In this document: positions 34,036 through 45,686 of the stretch, in pieces
How positions within the stretch are numbered: the first letter of the stretch is position 1
Layout of the letters: the number at the start of each line of letters is the position of its first letter
From: Caprella mutica
Lineage: Eukaryota; Arthropoda; Malacostraca; Amphipoda; Caprellidae
Length of the DNA: 64,000 bases
Reading direction: 5' to 3'
NCBI GenBank assembly: GCA_947561585.1
Contig: CANNZV010001164.1
Location: forward strand, 1 to 64,000
Made by a program: the position numbers and the translations under genes
The notes under the pieces: generated by a model
Told to the model about the DNA's origin: nothing
The model's database searches: none
What the model saw: the letters and a program-made list of their open reading frames with translations, nothing else

Positions 34036-34452
34036 TAGAGGGTTCTAGGAAAATGCAGTCACCGAAAATTCGGCCACGGAAATTCAGTCACAGAAAATTT
34101 GGTCGTGGGAAATTTGGTCTCGGGAAGTTTGGTCTTGGGATTTTCAGTTTGAGAAATAAATAAAACTGATCAAGTAGATGTATCCCCACGTGCCACCCCC
34201 GAACCTCCCTGTCAAATACAGAAAAACAAACTACATTCATTCATTCCGAGACCGAATGCTCTGAGAACGAATGTTCCGAGAACGAGTATTCCGAGAACGA
34301 ATGTTCCGAAACTGAATGTTCTAAGACCGAACGTTCCGAGACTGAATGTTCTAAGACCGGATATGTTTCAAGCCCAAATTTTTCAACACCGAATGTTTCA
34401 ATACCGAATGTTCCGATACTCAATTTTCCAGACCAAAATTTCCGGCCACCAT
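34036..34452. mobile_element. Foldback-like element, GGTCTC/GAGACC arms
   Basis: The left arm (34036-34150) holds units such as GAAAATTCGGCCACG, GAAATTCAGTCACAG and GGAAATTTGGTCTCG. The right arm (about 34240-34450) holds the inverted type (ATTCCGAGACCGAATG, TTCCGAGAACGAATG). The core AAATAAATAAAACTGATCAA and ATGTATCC matches the cores at 29280 and 48630. The start GTTCTAGGAAAAT is shared with the element at 22920, and the end TTTCCGGCCAC is shared with the element at 29249. Confidence 0.6.
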
Positions 34453-34565
34453 ATTGATACGTTATGTGGATCAACAGGAGTGCTCCAATATGACCTTACT
34501 ACAATCTTTTCCACAAAGTATAAAAAACAGACTTCATTTCACTCCATACCATTTCTTTCCCCCCA

Positions 34566-35510
34566 GTACACCTCATTCACTTCCCCCACTCCAATACCCC
34601 ATTACTCCACTCCAATACCACATCACTCCACTCCAATACTCCATCACTCCACTCCAATACCCCATCACTCCACTCCAATACCCCATCACTTCACTCCAAT
34701 ACCCCATCACTCCACTCCAATACCCCATCACTCCACTCCAATACCCCATCACTCCACTCCAATACCCCATCACTCCACTCCAATACCCCATCACTCCACT
34801 CCAATACCCCATCACTCCACTCCAATACCTCATCAGTCCACTCCAATACCCCATCACTCCGCTCCTCCACCCCATTACTCCGCTCCTCCACCCCATTACT
34901 CCGCTCCTCCACCCCATTACTCCGCTCCTCCACCCCATTACTCCGCTCCTCCACCCCATTACTCCGCTCCTCCACCCCATCACTCCACTCCTCCACCCCA
35001 TCACTCCGCTCCTCCACCCCATCACTCCGCTCCTCCACCCCATCACTCCACTCCTCCACCCCATCACTCCACTCCTCCACCCCATCACTCCGCTCCTCCA
35101 CCCCATCACTCCGCTCCTCCACCCCATCACTCCGCTCCTCCACCCCATCACTCCACTCCTCCACCCCATCACTCCGCTCCTCCACCCCATCACTCCACTC
35201 CTCCACCCCATCACTCCGCTCCTCCACCCCATCACTCCGCTCCTCCACACCATCACTCCGCTCCTCCACCCCATCACTCCGCTCCTCCACCCCATCACTC
35301 CACTCCTCCACCCCATCACTCCGCTCCTCCACCCCATCACTCCACTCCTCCACCCCATCACTCCGCTCCTCCACCCCATCACTCCACTCCTCCACCCCAT
35401 CACTCCGCTCCTCCACCCCATCACTCCACTCCTCCACCCCATCAGTCCACTCCTCCACCCCATCACTCCACTCCTCCACCCCATCACTCCGCTCCTCCAC
35501 TCCATCACCA
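34566..35510. repeat. 21-bp tandem array, about 45 copies, two blocks
   Basis: The left block (to about 34857) is CCAATACCCCATCACTCCACT. The right block is CCTCCACCCCATCACTCCGCT, with CCACT/CCGCT alternation. The period is a multiple of three, so several frames are open on both strands (for example PHHSAPP repeats); I regard these as non-coding. The + strand is strongly C/T-rich. Confidence 0.96.
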
Positions 35511-35659
35511 AGTGTTCTCAGATATGTTTGTTGAGTGCCCTAGGAATTGTCCTTCATCTTTGTTTGCTACACAAAACATCAAAGGAGCTACAACCGATAG
35601 AAGTGTGTTCAGAATCTCGATCATTATCGGTATCGCAAATATCACCTCCTAGTAATACC

Positions 35660-35708
35660 ATCACGATATCGCTATGGGAAATATCGCCATGGGAAATATC
35701 ACCATGAT
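35660..35708. repeat. Short ATATCGCCATGGGAA repeat
   Basis: ATATCGCTATGGGAA, ATATCGCCATGGGAA and ATATCACCATGATAG lie in tandem, another 15-bp GGAAAT-type unit related in form to the arrays at 51.8 and 62.5 kb. Confidence 0.5.
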
Positions 35709-35825
35709 AGTTATTGTCATCTTCATTTGCAATATGTGTTAGGAGCTCTGCAGTGATTACACTGCTATCGGTACACCAGGCAAATCAATTCAGATTTTGA
35801 CAACAAACTCTGCTGCTAGAAGTGT

Positions 35826-35990
35826 ACTATAGGTACACGGTGCACACAAGTTAAACACTATAGGTACACAGTACACACTGTAGCTACACGGTACACACTG
35901 TAGCTACACGGTAGACACACGTTAAACACTATAGGTACACGGTACACACCCACCTATACACAGTACACACTGTAGCTACACGGTACTCTA
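35826..35990. repeat. Degenerate GTACACGG/GTACACAC repeat
   Basis: Loose units with ACTATAGGTACACGGTACAC and CACTGTAGCTACACGGTACA recur about every 20-35 bp. Confidence 0.7.
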
Positions 35991-36878
35991 TCCTAGTTCA
36001 ATAGAGTCGGTGAGGCGGGTTCTCAATAGAGTTCTTGTTCAAATAAATTCTTTTCATGTCGAACCTTTCAATGGAAAACAAACAAACGAACATGGAAATG
36101 AATACAACACTATGTAGGGTGTGTACAACGCCCCCCTCCCCCAACTGACTTATAGTTGTCACACCAAAATGAAACTTTCTGTACGTTTTCTTTGAAATAT
36201 TTACTAGGGAGCTAAAGTAAAAGTAAACTAAGTAAAGAAACCACTAGACGATCACCTTAACCTCCTCTTAATGCTATGAGTGACCTAGTCATCACAAGGC
36301 GTGTTTTAACTTCTACTCCATTAGCCTCTAGGTCAAAATGTAGTCACAACTATTATCACGATAAAAAGATTTCAATTTATCCTTGATCTTTTATAACCTT
36401 TTAATTTTTCTTCATTCTAATTCTTGCTAATTGGTAAATTCTTTTTTTTAATATCGAAATGTTTTGTTCTAATAATTTATTTCTAGGTATTGAAGTTATA
36501 TGCAATGAAGTCTAATATATATTATTGAAATACCTCATGATATCTTGAACCGGTAAAGCAACGGATAATCTTAAAAGTAACACCTCCTACAAAGCTGACA
36601 AAAATGATCCGTTCTAAGAGCCTTGCTGCTTTTAAAACGACCTTTTTCAAATTGTATGATATAACAAATATTCTTTTGGGGTAGCAGGTATTTAGTCAAA
36701 CATTGATTATATATTCAAAAGTATTACAATTAAAATTCAACATTTAATGTTTTCTTCAGATTTTCAGTAATTTGATTTTGTTACCCTTTTCCTAAACATT
36801 TTCTTTGATTAGAAAACTTCTATAAAAATTAGAAAGAGGTGTAACTATTTTATATAAATTCCAATATTTTCATGTACA

Positions 36879-37672
36879 GGCAAGCCTCGTTGTACAACTC
36901 ACTTTAGTAGAAGTGGTACTTATTTCGAGTCATGATTCGAAATAAGTACCGTTCGTAGACATAGAAAACGGAGACAATTTTTTGTGATTATTTCACGATA
37001 ACTAAAAAAAACATCAAAATTGTAATCCAGATGAGGTTATTAGAAGCAGTTGGTTCAGAAATTCAACATGTCCTATTTTAGGGTTAGTTCCGTGCTATTG
37101 CACGGTTCCTTATTTTCGAACACGTGAAAATCTTTATATAATAATCATCATTTAACTTTTACTTAAATTGGTATCCATGATACCAATTAGAAAAGAAGTA
37201 AAATAAATAATGTAATATTTTCTTTTCTGACGTGTCCGAAATTGTAGAACCAACCAATAACTTGGAACCAATAATTTGGAAAAATATTTCAGAGTATAAA
37301 ATTGCTGTTTGTTAAATGTAGCACAATAATTATAGAAATCTAAGTGTCTATTAATTACTCACCTATACTGAGTGAGAGTTAAGCTATGGATGGATTTTAA
37401 AACATTTAATAAATGCACGACTTTAAACTTTTTCATCACAGTCACAAACAATGAAAGACTGTATATTATTAATATGTTTATATACGTACTACGCAGTACT
37501 CTATTAACCCTAAAACAAATTCTCTATCTATAACTCATAGAAAATGAGATATATAATCAAGGAGTGACAATTATAAATTTCTTGTTATTTTTATTCGCTT
37601 TAGTACCGTTTGGTAACTAAATCGAGTCGTGATTTGGTAACTAAAGCGGGGGATGCCTGTAATTCGTATCTG
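36879..37672. mobile_element. Dispersed ACAGGC-ended element, copy 1
   Basis: It starts ACAGGCAAGCCTCGTTGTAC and ends CTAAAGCGGGGGATGCCTGT, an inverted ACAGGCA terminus. Near the left end GGTACTTATTTCGA and TCGAAATAAGTACC form a 14-bp stem. Much of the interior (ATTACTCACCTATACTGAGT, GCTATGGATGGATTTTAAAA, CACGACTTTAAACTTTTTCA) recurs at 49.3-50.1 kb. There is no coding capacity, which suggests a non-autonomous DNA transposon of about 790 bp. Confidence 0.65.
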
Positions 37673-38154
37673 TTTAACTGCTACTATTTTTGTTATATTT
37701 TACCTACTTCATCAATACATTCATTAATATGAGTAAGTTATATATTTAATATGAGATTTTAATTAAAATTTTGATCATTCACTTTGAACCTATTAAGTTT
37801 AAATCCCTCATCTTAATTCATTATTTTACCTTACAGCGACCACTAGATCCGTATAGCGACCTCTTTTTCAGGTACATATACGGTCGTTTTAAGAGTTCTA
37901 CCTGTAGGTACTTACATACTTTCAAAAGTATTCATTGATAGATGATATAAAATATTGATTACGCTTAATGCAGGGCTTAATTTTATATGGAAAGACCAGT
38001 TTATTTCATTATGTCAATAGATAGTTAAGTTCGACATCAGAGTATTTGAAGGTGAAAAAAATTCCCTCATTCGGAAATCAAAGTTGTACCATTTGCTAAA
38101 CCTCACTGTGTACAGTGTGAATAGTTGATAAAGTAGGAGAGGTAGGTAGAGAAG
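37673..38154. other. AT-rich, no gene
   Basis: Two ACAGCGACC/ATAGCGACC words near 37837-37861 resemble ACAGCGACC near 52480 and may be small repeat remnants. Otherwise nothing is seen. Confidence 0.4.
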
Positions 38155-38418
38155 GTAGGGCTGTCCCCAACTACTTTCACAGTAGGTCCGTACCTACCTA
38201 GCTTCAATGTAGGTCCGCACCTACCTTGCTTCAATTTAGGTCTGTACCTATCTTCACAGTAGGTCTGTACCTATCTAGCTGTAGGTCCGTTCCTACCTAG
38301 CTGTAGGTCCATACCTACCTAGCTGTAGGTCCGCACCTACCTAGATGTAGGTCCATACCTACCTAGCTGTAGGTCCGCACCTACCTAGCTGTAGGTCCGC
38401 ACCTACCTAGCTGTAGGT
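38155..38418. repeat. 22-bp array of self-complementary units, about 12 copies
   Basis: The unit ACCTACCTAGCTGTAGGTCC contains ACCTAC and GTAGGT around CTAGCT, so each unit can fold as a small hairpin and neighbouring units can pair. Variants are TTCACAGTAGGT and TTCAATGTAGGT at the left. Confidence 0.92.
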
Positions 38419-39082
38419 CCGTAGGCAGTACCTTCACCGTCGGAGCTCACCCCAGTAATTGAGGGGAGGGTTAACCGTGACCAATCACCTCACTCATTGG
38501 GTGGTCAAAACTCTCTTCGCTGCCGTCTGCAAACATTAATAGATTCACTGAGAGGAAAACATGGCGGCATTATTAAGTTATTACATCCAGCCAGTCTCTA
38601 ACCAGTTTCAACCTCTACAAAGAGGAATAGAAATGTCCACAGTTATGGATATAATTACAAAATACCAACTAATAAATTACCTAATGGCTATATGCTGCAG
38701 TCTCCCTTGTCAAGTTATTAACATAAATCCTTCCACCACCCCCCCCCCCCTCCCTCCATTTGAAGTACCACCAACGGTACAAAGACTTCACCCTGAGTAC
38801 CATCAGTCGAAGAACTACATCTTGGCATCTATTAATTCAGGGAATAGCTCTAGTTTTTCTCACTAGGCACTAAGTCATAAATTGCAGGGGAAAAGAATGA
38901 AGAAGATACATTATTGAAGCTACTGAATAAGTTGCGTTCTTTACATGCGTACACTTAGTTTATTTGTTAGCAATAGTACCTATTACTTGAAGTAGTGACT
39001 GTACATACCACCAACAAACTGACATCAACATTAACCTGTGCGGGAAAATAGAAACCACTCATCATGACAAGAGAAGTGAAGA

Positions 39083-39430
39083 TAGAGATACAAAGATCAC
39101 AGTTCTGATGGGAGAGATACAAAGATCACAGTTTTGATGAGAGAGATACAAAGATCACAGTTCTGATGGGAGAGATACAAAGATCACAGTTCTGATGAGA
39201 GAGATACAAAGATCACAGTTCTGATGGGAGAGATACAAAGATCACAGTTCTGATGAGAGAGATACAAATATCACAGTTCTGATGAGAGAGATACAAAGAT
39301 CACAGTTCTGATGAGAGAGATACAAAGATCACAGTTCTGATGAGAGAGATACAAAGATCACAGTTCTGATGAGAGAGATACAAAGATCACAGTTCTGATG
39401 AGAGAGATACAAAGATCACAGTTCTGATGA
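39083..39430. repeat. 29-bp tandem array, about 12 copies
   Basis: The unit is GATGAGAGAGATACAAAGAT plus CACAGTTCT. It leads directly into the larger GATGGCTCTATC array, with which it shares ATCACAGTTNTGATG. Confidence 0.93.
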
Positions 39431-42400
39431 CTATCTACATCACAGTTTTGATGGCTCTATCACAGTTTTGATGGCTCTATCTACATCACAGTTTTGATAG
39501 TTCTATCTACATTACAGTTTTGATGGCTCTATCTACATCACAGTTTTGATGTCTATCTACATCACGGTTTTGATGGCTCTATCTACATCACAGTTTTGAT
39601 GGCTCTATCTACATCACAGTTTTGATGGCTCTATCACAGTTTTGATGGCTCTATCACAGTTTTGATGGTTCTATCTACATTACAGTTTTGATGGCTCTAT
39701 CTACATCACAGTTCTGATGGCTCTATCTACATCACAGTTTTGATGGTTCTATCTACATCACAGTTTTGATGGTTCTATCTACATCACAGTTTTGATGTCT
39801 ATCTACATCACAGTTTTGATGGCTCTATCTAAATCACAGTTTTGATGGCTCTATCTAAATCACAGTTTTGATGGCTCTATCACAGTTTGATGGCTCTATC
39901 TACATCACAGATTTGATGGCTCTATCACAGTTTTGATGGCTCTATCACAGTTTTGATGGTTCTATCACAGTTTTGATGGCTCTATCTACATCACAGTTTT
40001 GATGGCTCTTTCTACATCACAGTTTTGATGGTTCTATCTACATCACAGTTTTGATGGCTCTATCTACATCACAGTTTTGATGGCTCTATCACAGTTTTGA
40101 TGGCTCTATCACAGTTTTGATGGCTCTATCTACATCACAGTTTTGATGGCTCTTTCTACATCACAGTTTTGATGGCTCTATCTACATCACAGTTTTGATG
40201 GCTCTATCTACATCACAGTTTTGATGACTCTATCACAGTTTGATGGCTCTATCTACATCACAGTTTTGATGGCTCTATCACAGTTTTGATGGCTCTATCA
40301 CAGTTTGATGGCTCTATCATTGTTTGATGGCTCTATCACAGTTTTGATGGCTCTATCACAGTTTGATGGCTCTATCACAGTTTTGATGGCTCTATCACAG
40401 TTTTGATGGTTCTATCACAGTTTGATGGCTCTATCATTGTTTGATGGCTCTATCACAGTTTTGATGGCTCTATCACAGTTTGATGGCTCTATCACAGTTT
40501 GATGGCTCTATCACAGTTTGATGGCTCTATCACAGTTTGATGGCTCTATCACAGTTTTGATGGCTCTATCACAGTTTGATGGCTCTATCACAGTTTTGAT
40601 GGCTCTATCACAGTTTGATGGCTCTATCACAGTTTGATGGCTCTATCATTGTTTGATGGCTCTATCACAGTTTTGATGGCTCTATCACAGTTTGATGGCT
40701 CTATCACAGTTTGATGGCTCTATCACAGTTTGATGGCTCTATCACAGTTTGATGGCTCTATCACAGTTTGATGGCTCTATCACAGTTTTGATGGCTCTAT
40801 CACAGTTTGATGGCTCTATCACAGTTTGATGGCTCTATCACAGTTTGATGGCTCTATCACAGTTTGATGGCTCTATCACAGTTTGATGGCTCTATCACAG
40901 TTTGATGGCTCTATCACAGTTTGATGGCTCTATCACAGTTTGATGGCTCTATCACAGTTTTGATGGCTCTATCACAGTTTGATGGCTCTATCACAGTTTG
41001 ATGGCTCTATCACAGTTTTGATGGCTCTATCACAGTTTGATGGCTCTATCATTGTTTGATGGCTGTATCTACATCATAGTTTTGATGGCTCTATCACAGT
41101 TTGATGGCTCTATCACAGTTTGATGGCTCTATCACAGTTTGATGGCTCTATCACAGTTTGATGGCTCTATCACAGTTTTGATGGCTCTATCTACATCACA
41201 GTTTTGATGGCTCTATCACAGTTTTGATGGCTCTATCACAGTTTTGATGGCTCTATCACAGTTTGATGGCTCTATCTACATCATAGTTTTGATGGCTCTA
41301 TCACAGTTTGATGGCTCTATCACAGTTTGATGGCTCTATCACAGTTTGATGGCTCTATCACAGTTTGATGGCTCTATCACAGTTTGATGGCTCTATCACA
41401 GTTTGATGGCTCTATCAAAGTTTTGATGGCTCTATCACAGTTTTGATGGCTCTATCTACATCACAGTTTTGATGGCTCTATCACAGCTTGATGGCTCTAT
41501 CTACATCATAGTTTGATGGCTCTATCTACATCACAGTTTTGATGGCTCTATCTACATCACAGTTTTGATGGCTCTATCACAGTTTTGATGGCTCTATCGC
41601 AGATTGATGGCTCTATCTACATCACAGTTTGATGGCTCTATCACAGTGTGATGGCTCTATCTACATCACAGTGTGATGGCTCTGTCTACATCACAGTTTT
41701 CATGGCTCTATCTACATCATAGTTTGATGGCTCTATCTACATCACAGTTCTGATGGCTCTATCACAGTTTGATGGCTCTATCACAGTTTGATGGCTCTAT
41801 CACAGTTTGATGGCTCTATCTACATCACAGTTCTGATGGCTCTATCACAGTTTGATGGCTCTGTCTACATCATAGTTTTTGATGGCTCTATCACAGTTTG
41901 ATGGCTCTATCACAGTTTGATGGCTCTATCACAGTTTGATGGCTCTATCACAGTTTTGATGGCTCTATCACAGTTTGATGGCTCTATCACAGTTTTGATG
42001 GCTCTATCACAGTTTGATGGCTCTATCACAGTTTGATGGCTCTATCATTGTTTGATGGCTCTATCACAGTTTTGATGGCTCTATCACAGTTTGATGGCTC
42101 TATCACAGTTTGATGGCTCTATCACAGTTTGATGGCTCTATCACAGTTTGATGGCTCTATCACAGTTTGATGGCTCTATCACAGTTTTGATGGCTCTATC
42201 ACAGTTTGATGGCTCTATCACAGTTTGATGGCTCTATCACAGTTTGATGGCTCTATCACAGTTTGATGGCTCTATCACAGTTTGATGGCTCTATCACAGT
42301 TTGATGGCTCTATCACAGTTTGATGGCTCTATCACAGTTTGATGGCTCTATCACAGTTTTGATGGCTCTATCACAGTTTGATGGCTCTATCACAGTTTGA

Positions 42401-43360
42401 TGGCTCTATCACAGTTTTGATGGCTCTATCACAGTTTGATGGCTCTATCATTGTTTGATGGCTGTATCTACATCATAGTTTTGATGGCTCTATCACAGTT
42501 TGATGGCTCTATCACAGTTTGATGGCTCTATCACAGTTTGATGGCTCTATCACAGTTTGATGGCTCTATCACAGTTTTGATGGCTCTATCTACATCACAG
42601 TTTTGATGGCTCTATCACAGTTTTGATGGCTCTATCACAGTTTGATGGCTCTATCTACATCATAGTTTTGATGGCTCTATCACAGTTTGATGGCTCTATC
42701 ACAGTTTGATGGCTCTATCACAGTTTGATGGCTCTATCACAGTTTGATGGCTCTATCACAGTTTGATGGCTCTATCACAGTTTGATGGCTCTATCACAGT
42801 TTTGATGGCTCTATCACAGTTTTGATGGCTCTATCTACATCACAGTTTTGATGGCTCTATCACAGCTTGATGGCTCTATCTACATCATAGTTTGATGGCT
42901 CTATCTACATCACAGTTTTGATGGCTCTATCTACATCACAGTTTTGATGGCTCTATCACAGTTTTGATGGCTCTATCGCAGATTGATGGCTCTATCTACA
43001 TCACAGTTTGATGGCTCTATCACAGTGTGATGGCTCTATCTACATCACAGTGTGATGGCTCTGTCTACATCACAGTTTTCATGGCTCTATCTACATCATA
43101 GTTTGATGGCTCTATCTACATCACAGTTCTGATGGCTCTATCACAGTTTGATGGCTCTATCACAGTTTGATGGCTCTATCACAGTTTGATGGCTCTATCT
43201 ACATCACAGTTCTGATGGCTCTATCACAGTTTGATGGCTCTATCTACATCACAGTTCTGATGGCTCTATCACAGTTTGATGGCTCTGTCTACATCATAGT
43301 TTTTGATGGCTCTATCACAGTTTGATGGCTATATCTACATCATAGTTTGTGATGGCTCGG
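39431..43360. repeat. 3.9-kb array of 18-26-bp GATGGCTCTATC units
   Basis: The short form is GATGGCTCTATCACAGTTT (19 bp, 20 with an extra T) and the long form inserts TACATC (26 bp). Long forms dominate the left end, and short forms dominate from about 40.2 kb. A block of about 1.4 kb is itself duplicated: rare markers GGCTGTATCTACATCATAG (41.06 and 42.46 kb), CACAGCTTGATGG (41.48 and 42.86 kb) and CGCAGATTGATGG (41.60 and 42.98 kb) recur at offsets of about 1380-1400 bp. Confidence 0.97.
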
Positions 43361-43984
43361 TATAGTACCACGTAGAGGCGGGGAGAATTTGTAATGAATT
43401 ATTAAATGAGTGATTAACGTCTTCTTCAGACTTAACTTAATCCTATCTCTTTTTAGCATAAGTCATAAAAGACAATTCAAATTTATAAACATTCTGATTA
43501 GCTGATGAACTTATTCAATGCTTATATTGTGGTAGATGTAAGAATTCAGTAATAATTGAACAGTTATTCTAATACAAGTATAGCGCCGTTCAGACTTTCC
43601 TGGATACTTCAGTTGAGGTGGAGTTTTCCATTTTTCTTTCGTAACTATATAGTTTCTTATTTTTCAATTTTAGTCAGGAAATCTCCACTTGTCTAGGTAC
43701 CCCACTCAGCTAGCTGTCGAAAGTTCACTAACTAACCTAGGGACTGGATCGCCTGAACCAACTCACAATAAGGGCCTGGGTGAGCACACGACTGATTTTG
43801 AACAGCGTCTATACAGCGCATGCATTTAACAAATTATTGTTAAACTCATAATGTTAAAATCCTAAATCTCTTTCTATACCCGTAAAACTCTAAAAAACTT
43901 AAACACACTAGAACTCTTAAAATATTAATGAATAGACCTTATACTACTTTCCTTCCATTCAAACATTCATTTGGAATTTACACA

Positions 43985-44345
43985 TCCATTGGTATACATA
44001 TAAAACTAGATTACGTGCACTCGGTAGAGTGCATACCTTCGCCGCCGGTTATAAATGACCTAGACCATCCAATAATACACGTTGATCTTTGACCCGATTT
44101 CTTCCAAAATTTACCCAAATGGTTCCTGCCAATTGTTCCACAATGTTTCATGCAATATGGTTGTATACTTTTTGAGTTATAAATGACCTTGACCCTGGAC
44201 CGGATCGCTCCCAAAATTCTACAAGTAAGTTCCTGGCAATTTGGATGAATATTTCTTCAGTTATTCGAATAACAAGATGATAAATAAATAAATGCTGTCA
44301 TAAAATATAACTTTTCACTTTCTGCGAAGGTAAAACAAAAGTAAA
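43985..44345 (+). repeat. SINE-like dispersed repeat
   Basis: TGCACTCGGTAGAGTGCATA, CCTTCGCCGCCGG and TTATAAATGACCTAGACC are followed by a second, related half (GTTATAAATGACCTTGACCC at about 44176) and a tail CGAATAACAAGATGATAAAT with ATAAATAAATA. The tail recurs at the window start. The head has a tRNA A-box-like look, but no convincing B box or cloverleaf, so a SINE or the 3' end of an RTE-like LINE are both possible. Confidence 0.5.
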
Positions 44346-44763
44346 AACAATTAAACATAACAAAGATATTTTTTCTAGGTTTACTGTTATATGGACGACC
44401 GTGCTTTAGATACGGAGCGCAATCTCTCTCTCTTTAATTTTATATCTACGAATAAATAAATTTTGACATTCTTTGCCTCCAAAATAAAGCTTAACTCTTG
44501 TCATCGGTGAGTAACTTTTTTCAATCTTTCATTCTCTCATTTTCTGTTCAAAAGCTCTTAACTTTTCAATAGATGATTTTTCAGTTTTTCTTTACTATGT
44601 TTAATTGGTTATGTTTCCCATGGTGGGCCACCTGACATATTCTTCACCACCAAACTTGTATTGTAATTACTATTTTCAAAATATTTCTTCCATTGTTCTT
44701 TAACTTTATAGAAAAGTAAAAAGTAATAACGTAGTTACTTTAATGAGATTACAAATAGAGAAA
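44346..44763. other. AT-rich intron, no gene
   Basis: Nothing recognisable is seen. Confidence 0.4.
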
Positions 44764-45331
44764 TAATCATATGGTGAGAGTAGTTACTCTCACTCATCAG
44801 TCTGTTCTTTACAGGTTATGGTGAGAGTAGTTACTCTCACTCATCAGTCTGTTCTTTACAGGTTATGGTGAGAGTAGTTACTCTCACTCATCAGTCTGTT
44901 CTTTACAGGTTATGGTGAGAGTACTTACTCTCACTCATCAGTCTGTTCTTTACAGGTTATGGTGAGAGTAGTTACTCTCACTCATCAGTCTGTTCTTTAC
45001 AGGTTATGGTGAGAGTAGTTACTCTCACTCATCAGTCTGTTCTTTACAGGTTATGGTGAGAGTAGTTACTCTCACTCATCAGTCTGTTCTTTACAGGTTA
45101 TGGTGAGAGTAGTTACTCTCACTCATCAGTCTGTTCTTTACAGGTTATGGTGAGAGTACTTACTCTCACTCATCAGTCTGTTCTTTACAAGTAATGGTGA
45201 GAGTACTTACTCTCACTCATCAGTCTGTTCTTTACAGGTTATGGTGAGAGTACTTACTCTCACTCATCAGTCTGTTCTTTACAGGTTATGGTGAGAGTAC
45301 TTACTCTCACTCATCAGTCTGTTCTTTACAG
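44764..45331 (+). repeat. 47-bp array made of exon 4 start plus its splice acceptor
   Basis: Twelve units precede the true exon with an exact 47-bp period. Each contains TCTGTTCTTTACAG|GTTATG and the following exon-like GGTGAGAGTAGTTACTCTCA. The final unit continues as real exon 4. Each decoy is thus a good acceptor with its first exon bases. GTGAGAGTA and TACTCTCAC form a near-perfect hairpin within each unit, which the real exon lacks. The few variants are GTACTTAC for GTAGTTAC and ACAAGTAATGG in one copy. Confidence 0.96.
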
Positions 45332-45438
45332 GTTATGGTGAGAGTAGTTTCACTCATGCTATTCTCAGTGCTGGAATCACTCACAGCATTTCCCGTGCTT
45401 GTTCAGCAGGGAGACTTGATGAATGTTCCTGTGGTAGA
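45332..45438 (+). CDS. Wnt10: Wnt10-like, exon 4: AxAISxAG / ACSxGxL segment
   Basis: The single base left over from exon 3 (G) plus GT makes Gly, then YGESSFTHAILSAGITHSIS and RACSAGRLDECSCGR. This matches the Wnt block xGxRExAFxYAIxxAGVxHAxxxACxxGxLxxCxC, with three cysteines. It ends at GGTAGA|GTGAGT in phase 0. In vertebrate Wnt10 a spacer of about 40-50 residues follows here; in this gene it is nearly absent. The last AG of a 47-bp tandem array must be chosen to keep the frame, because upstream copies either shift it or bring a TGA. Confidence 0.95.
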
Positions 45439-45494
45439 GTGAGTAATTAAATAGAAAAACTAGAAGCATGCTCTGCTCTTATTGCATCTCTCAC

Positions 45495-45686
45495 TAGAGT
45501 ATTAAGTGGGGGACATGTCTCTCTTTTAGAGTATTAAGTGGGGGACATGTCTCTCTTTTAGAGTATTAAGTGGGGGACATGTCTCTCTTTTAGAGTATTA
45601 AGTGGGGGACATGTCTCTCTTTTAGAGTATTAAGTGGGGGACATGTCTCTCTTTTAGAGTATTAAGTGGGGGACATGTCTCTCTTT
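45495..45686. repeat. 32-bp tandem array, 6 copies
   Basis: The unit is TAGAGTATTAAGTGGGGGAC followed by ATGTCTCTCTTT, with six near-identical copies starting 56 bp after the exon 4 donor. The TAGAGTATTAAG start is loosely like the donor context GTAGAGTGAGTAATTAA, but this is too weak to claim derivation. Confidence 0.95.

Larger units (their letters stand above)
30790..45331 (+). other. Wnt intron 3 (14.5 kb)
   Basis: It runs from GTGAGTG to GTTCTTTACAG and is filled with arrays (30.8, 32.4, 34.6, 38.2, 39.1-43.4, 44.8 kb), a Jockey-type LINE remnant (32.8-34.0 kb) and dispersed repeats. Segments 31151-32350, 35991-36878 and 43361-43984 show nothing recognisable apart from a short GTAGGTACATAG repeat at 31436-31500. 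Confidence 0.6.

Noticed and set aside
34363..35707. Long frames on both strands with PHHSAPP, PITPLLH, VMGWRSG and EERSDGV repeats
   Set aside because: The 21-bp unit keeps every frame open. Four different repeat proteins from one array cannot all be real, and nothing favours one.
43985..44060. A tRNA gene
   Set aside because: CTCGGTAGAGTGCA resembles an A box, but there is no B box, anticodon arm or cloverleaf. It is kept only as a SINE-like repeat.
45495..45686. A junction array derived from the exon 4 donor
   Set aside because: Similarity of TAGAGTATTAAG to TAGAGTGAGTAATTAA is short and could be chance.
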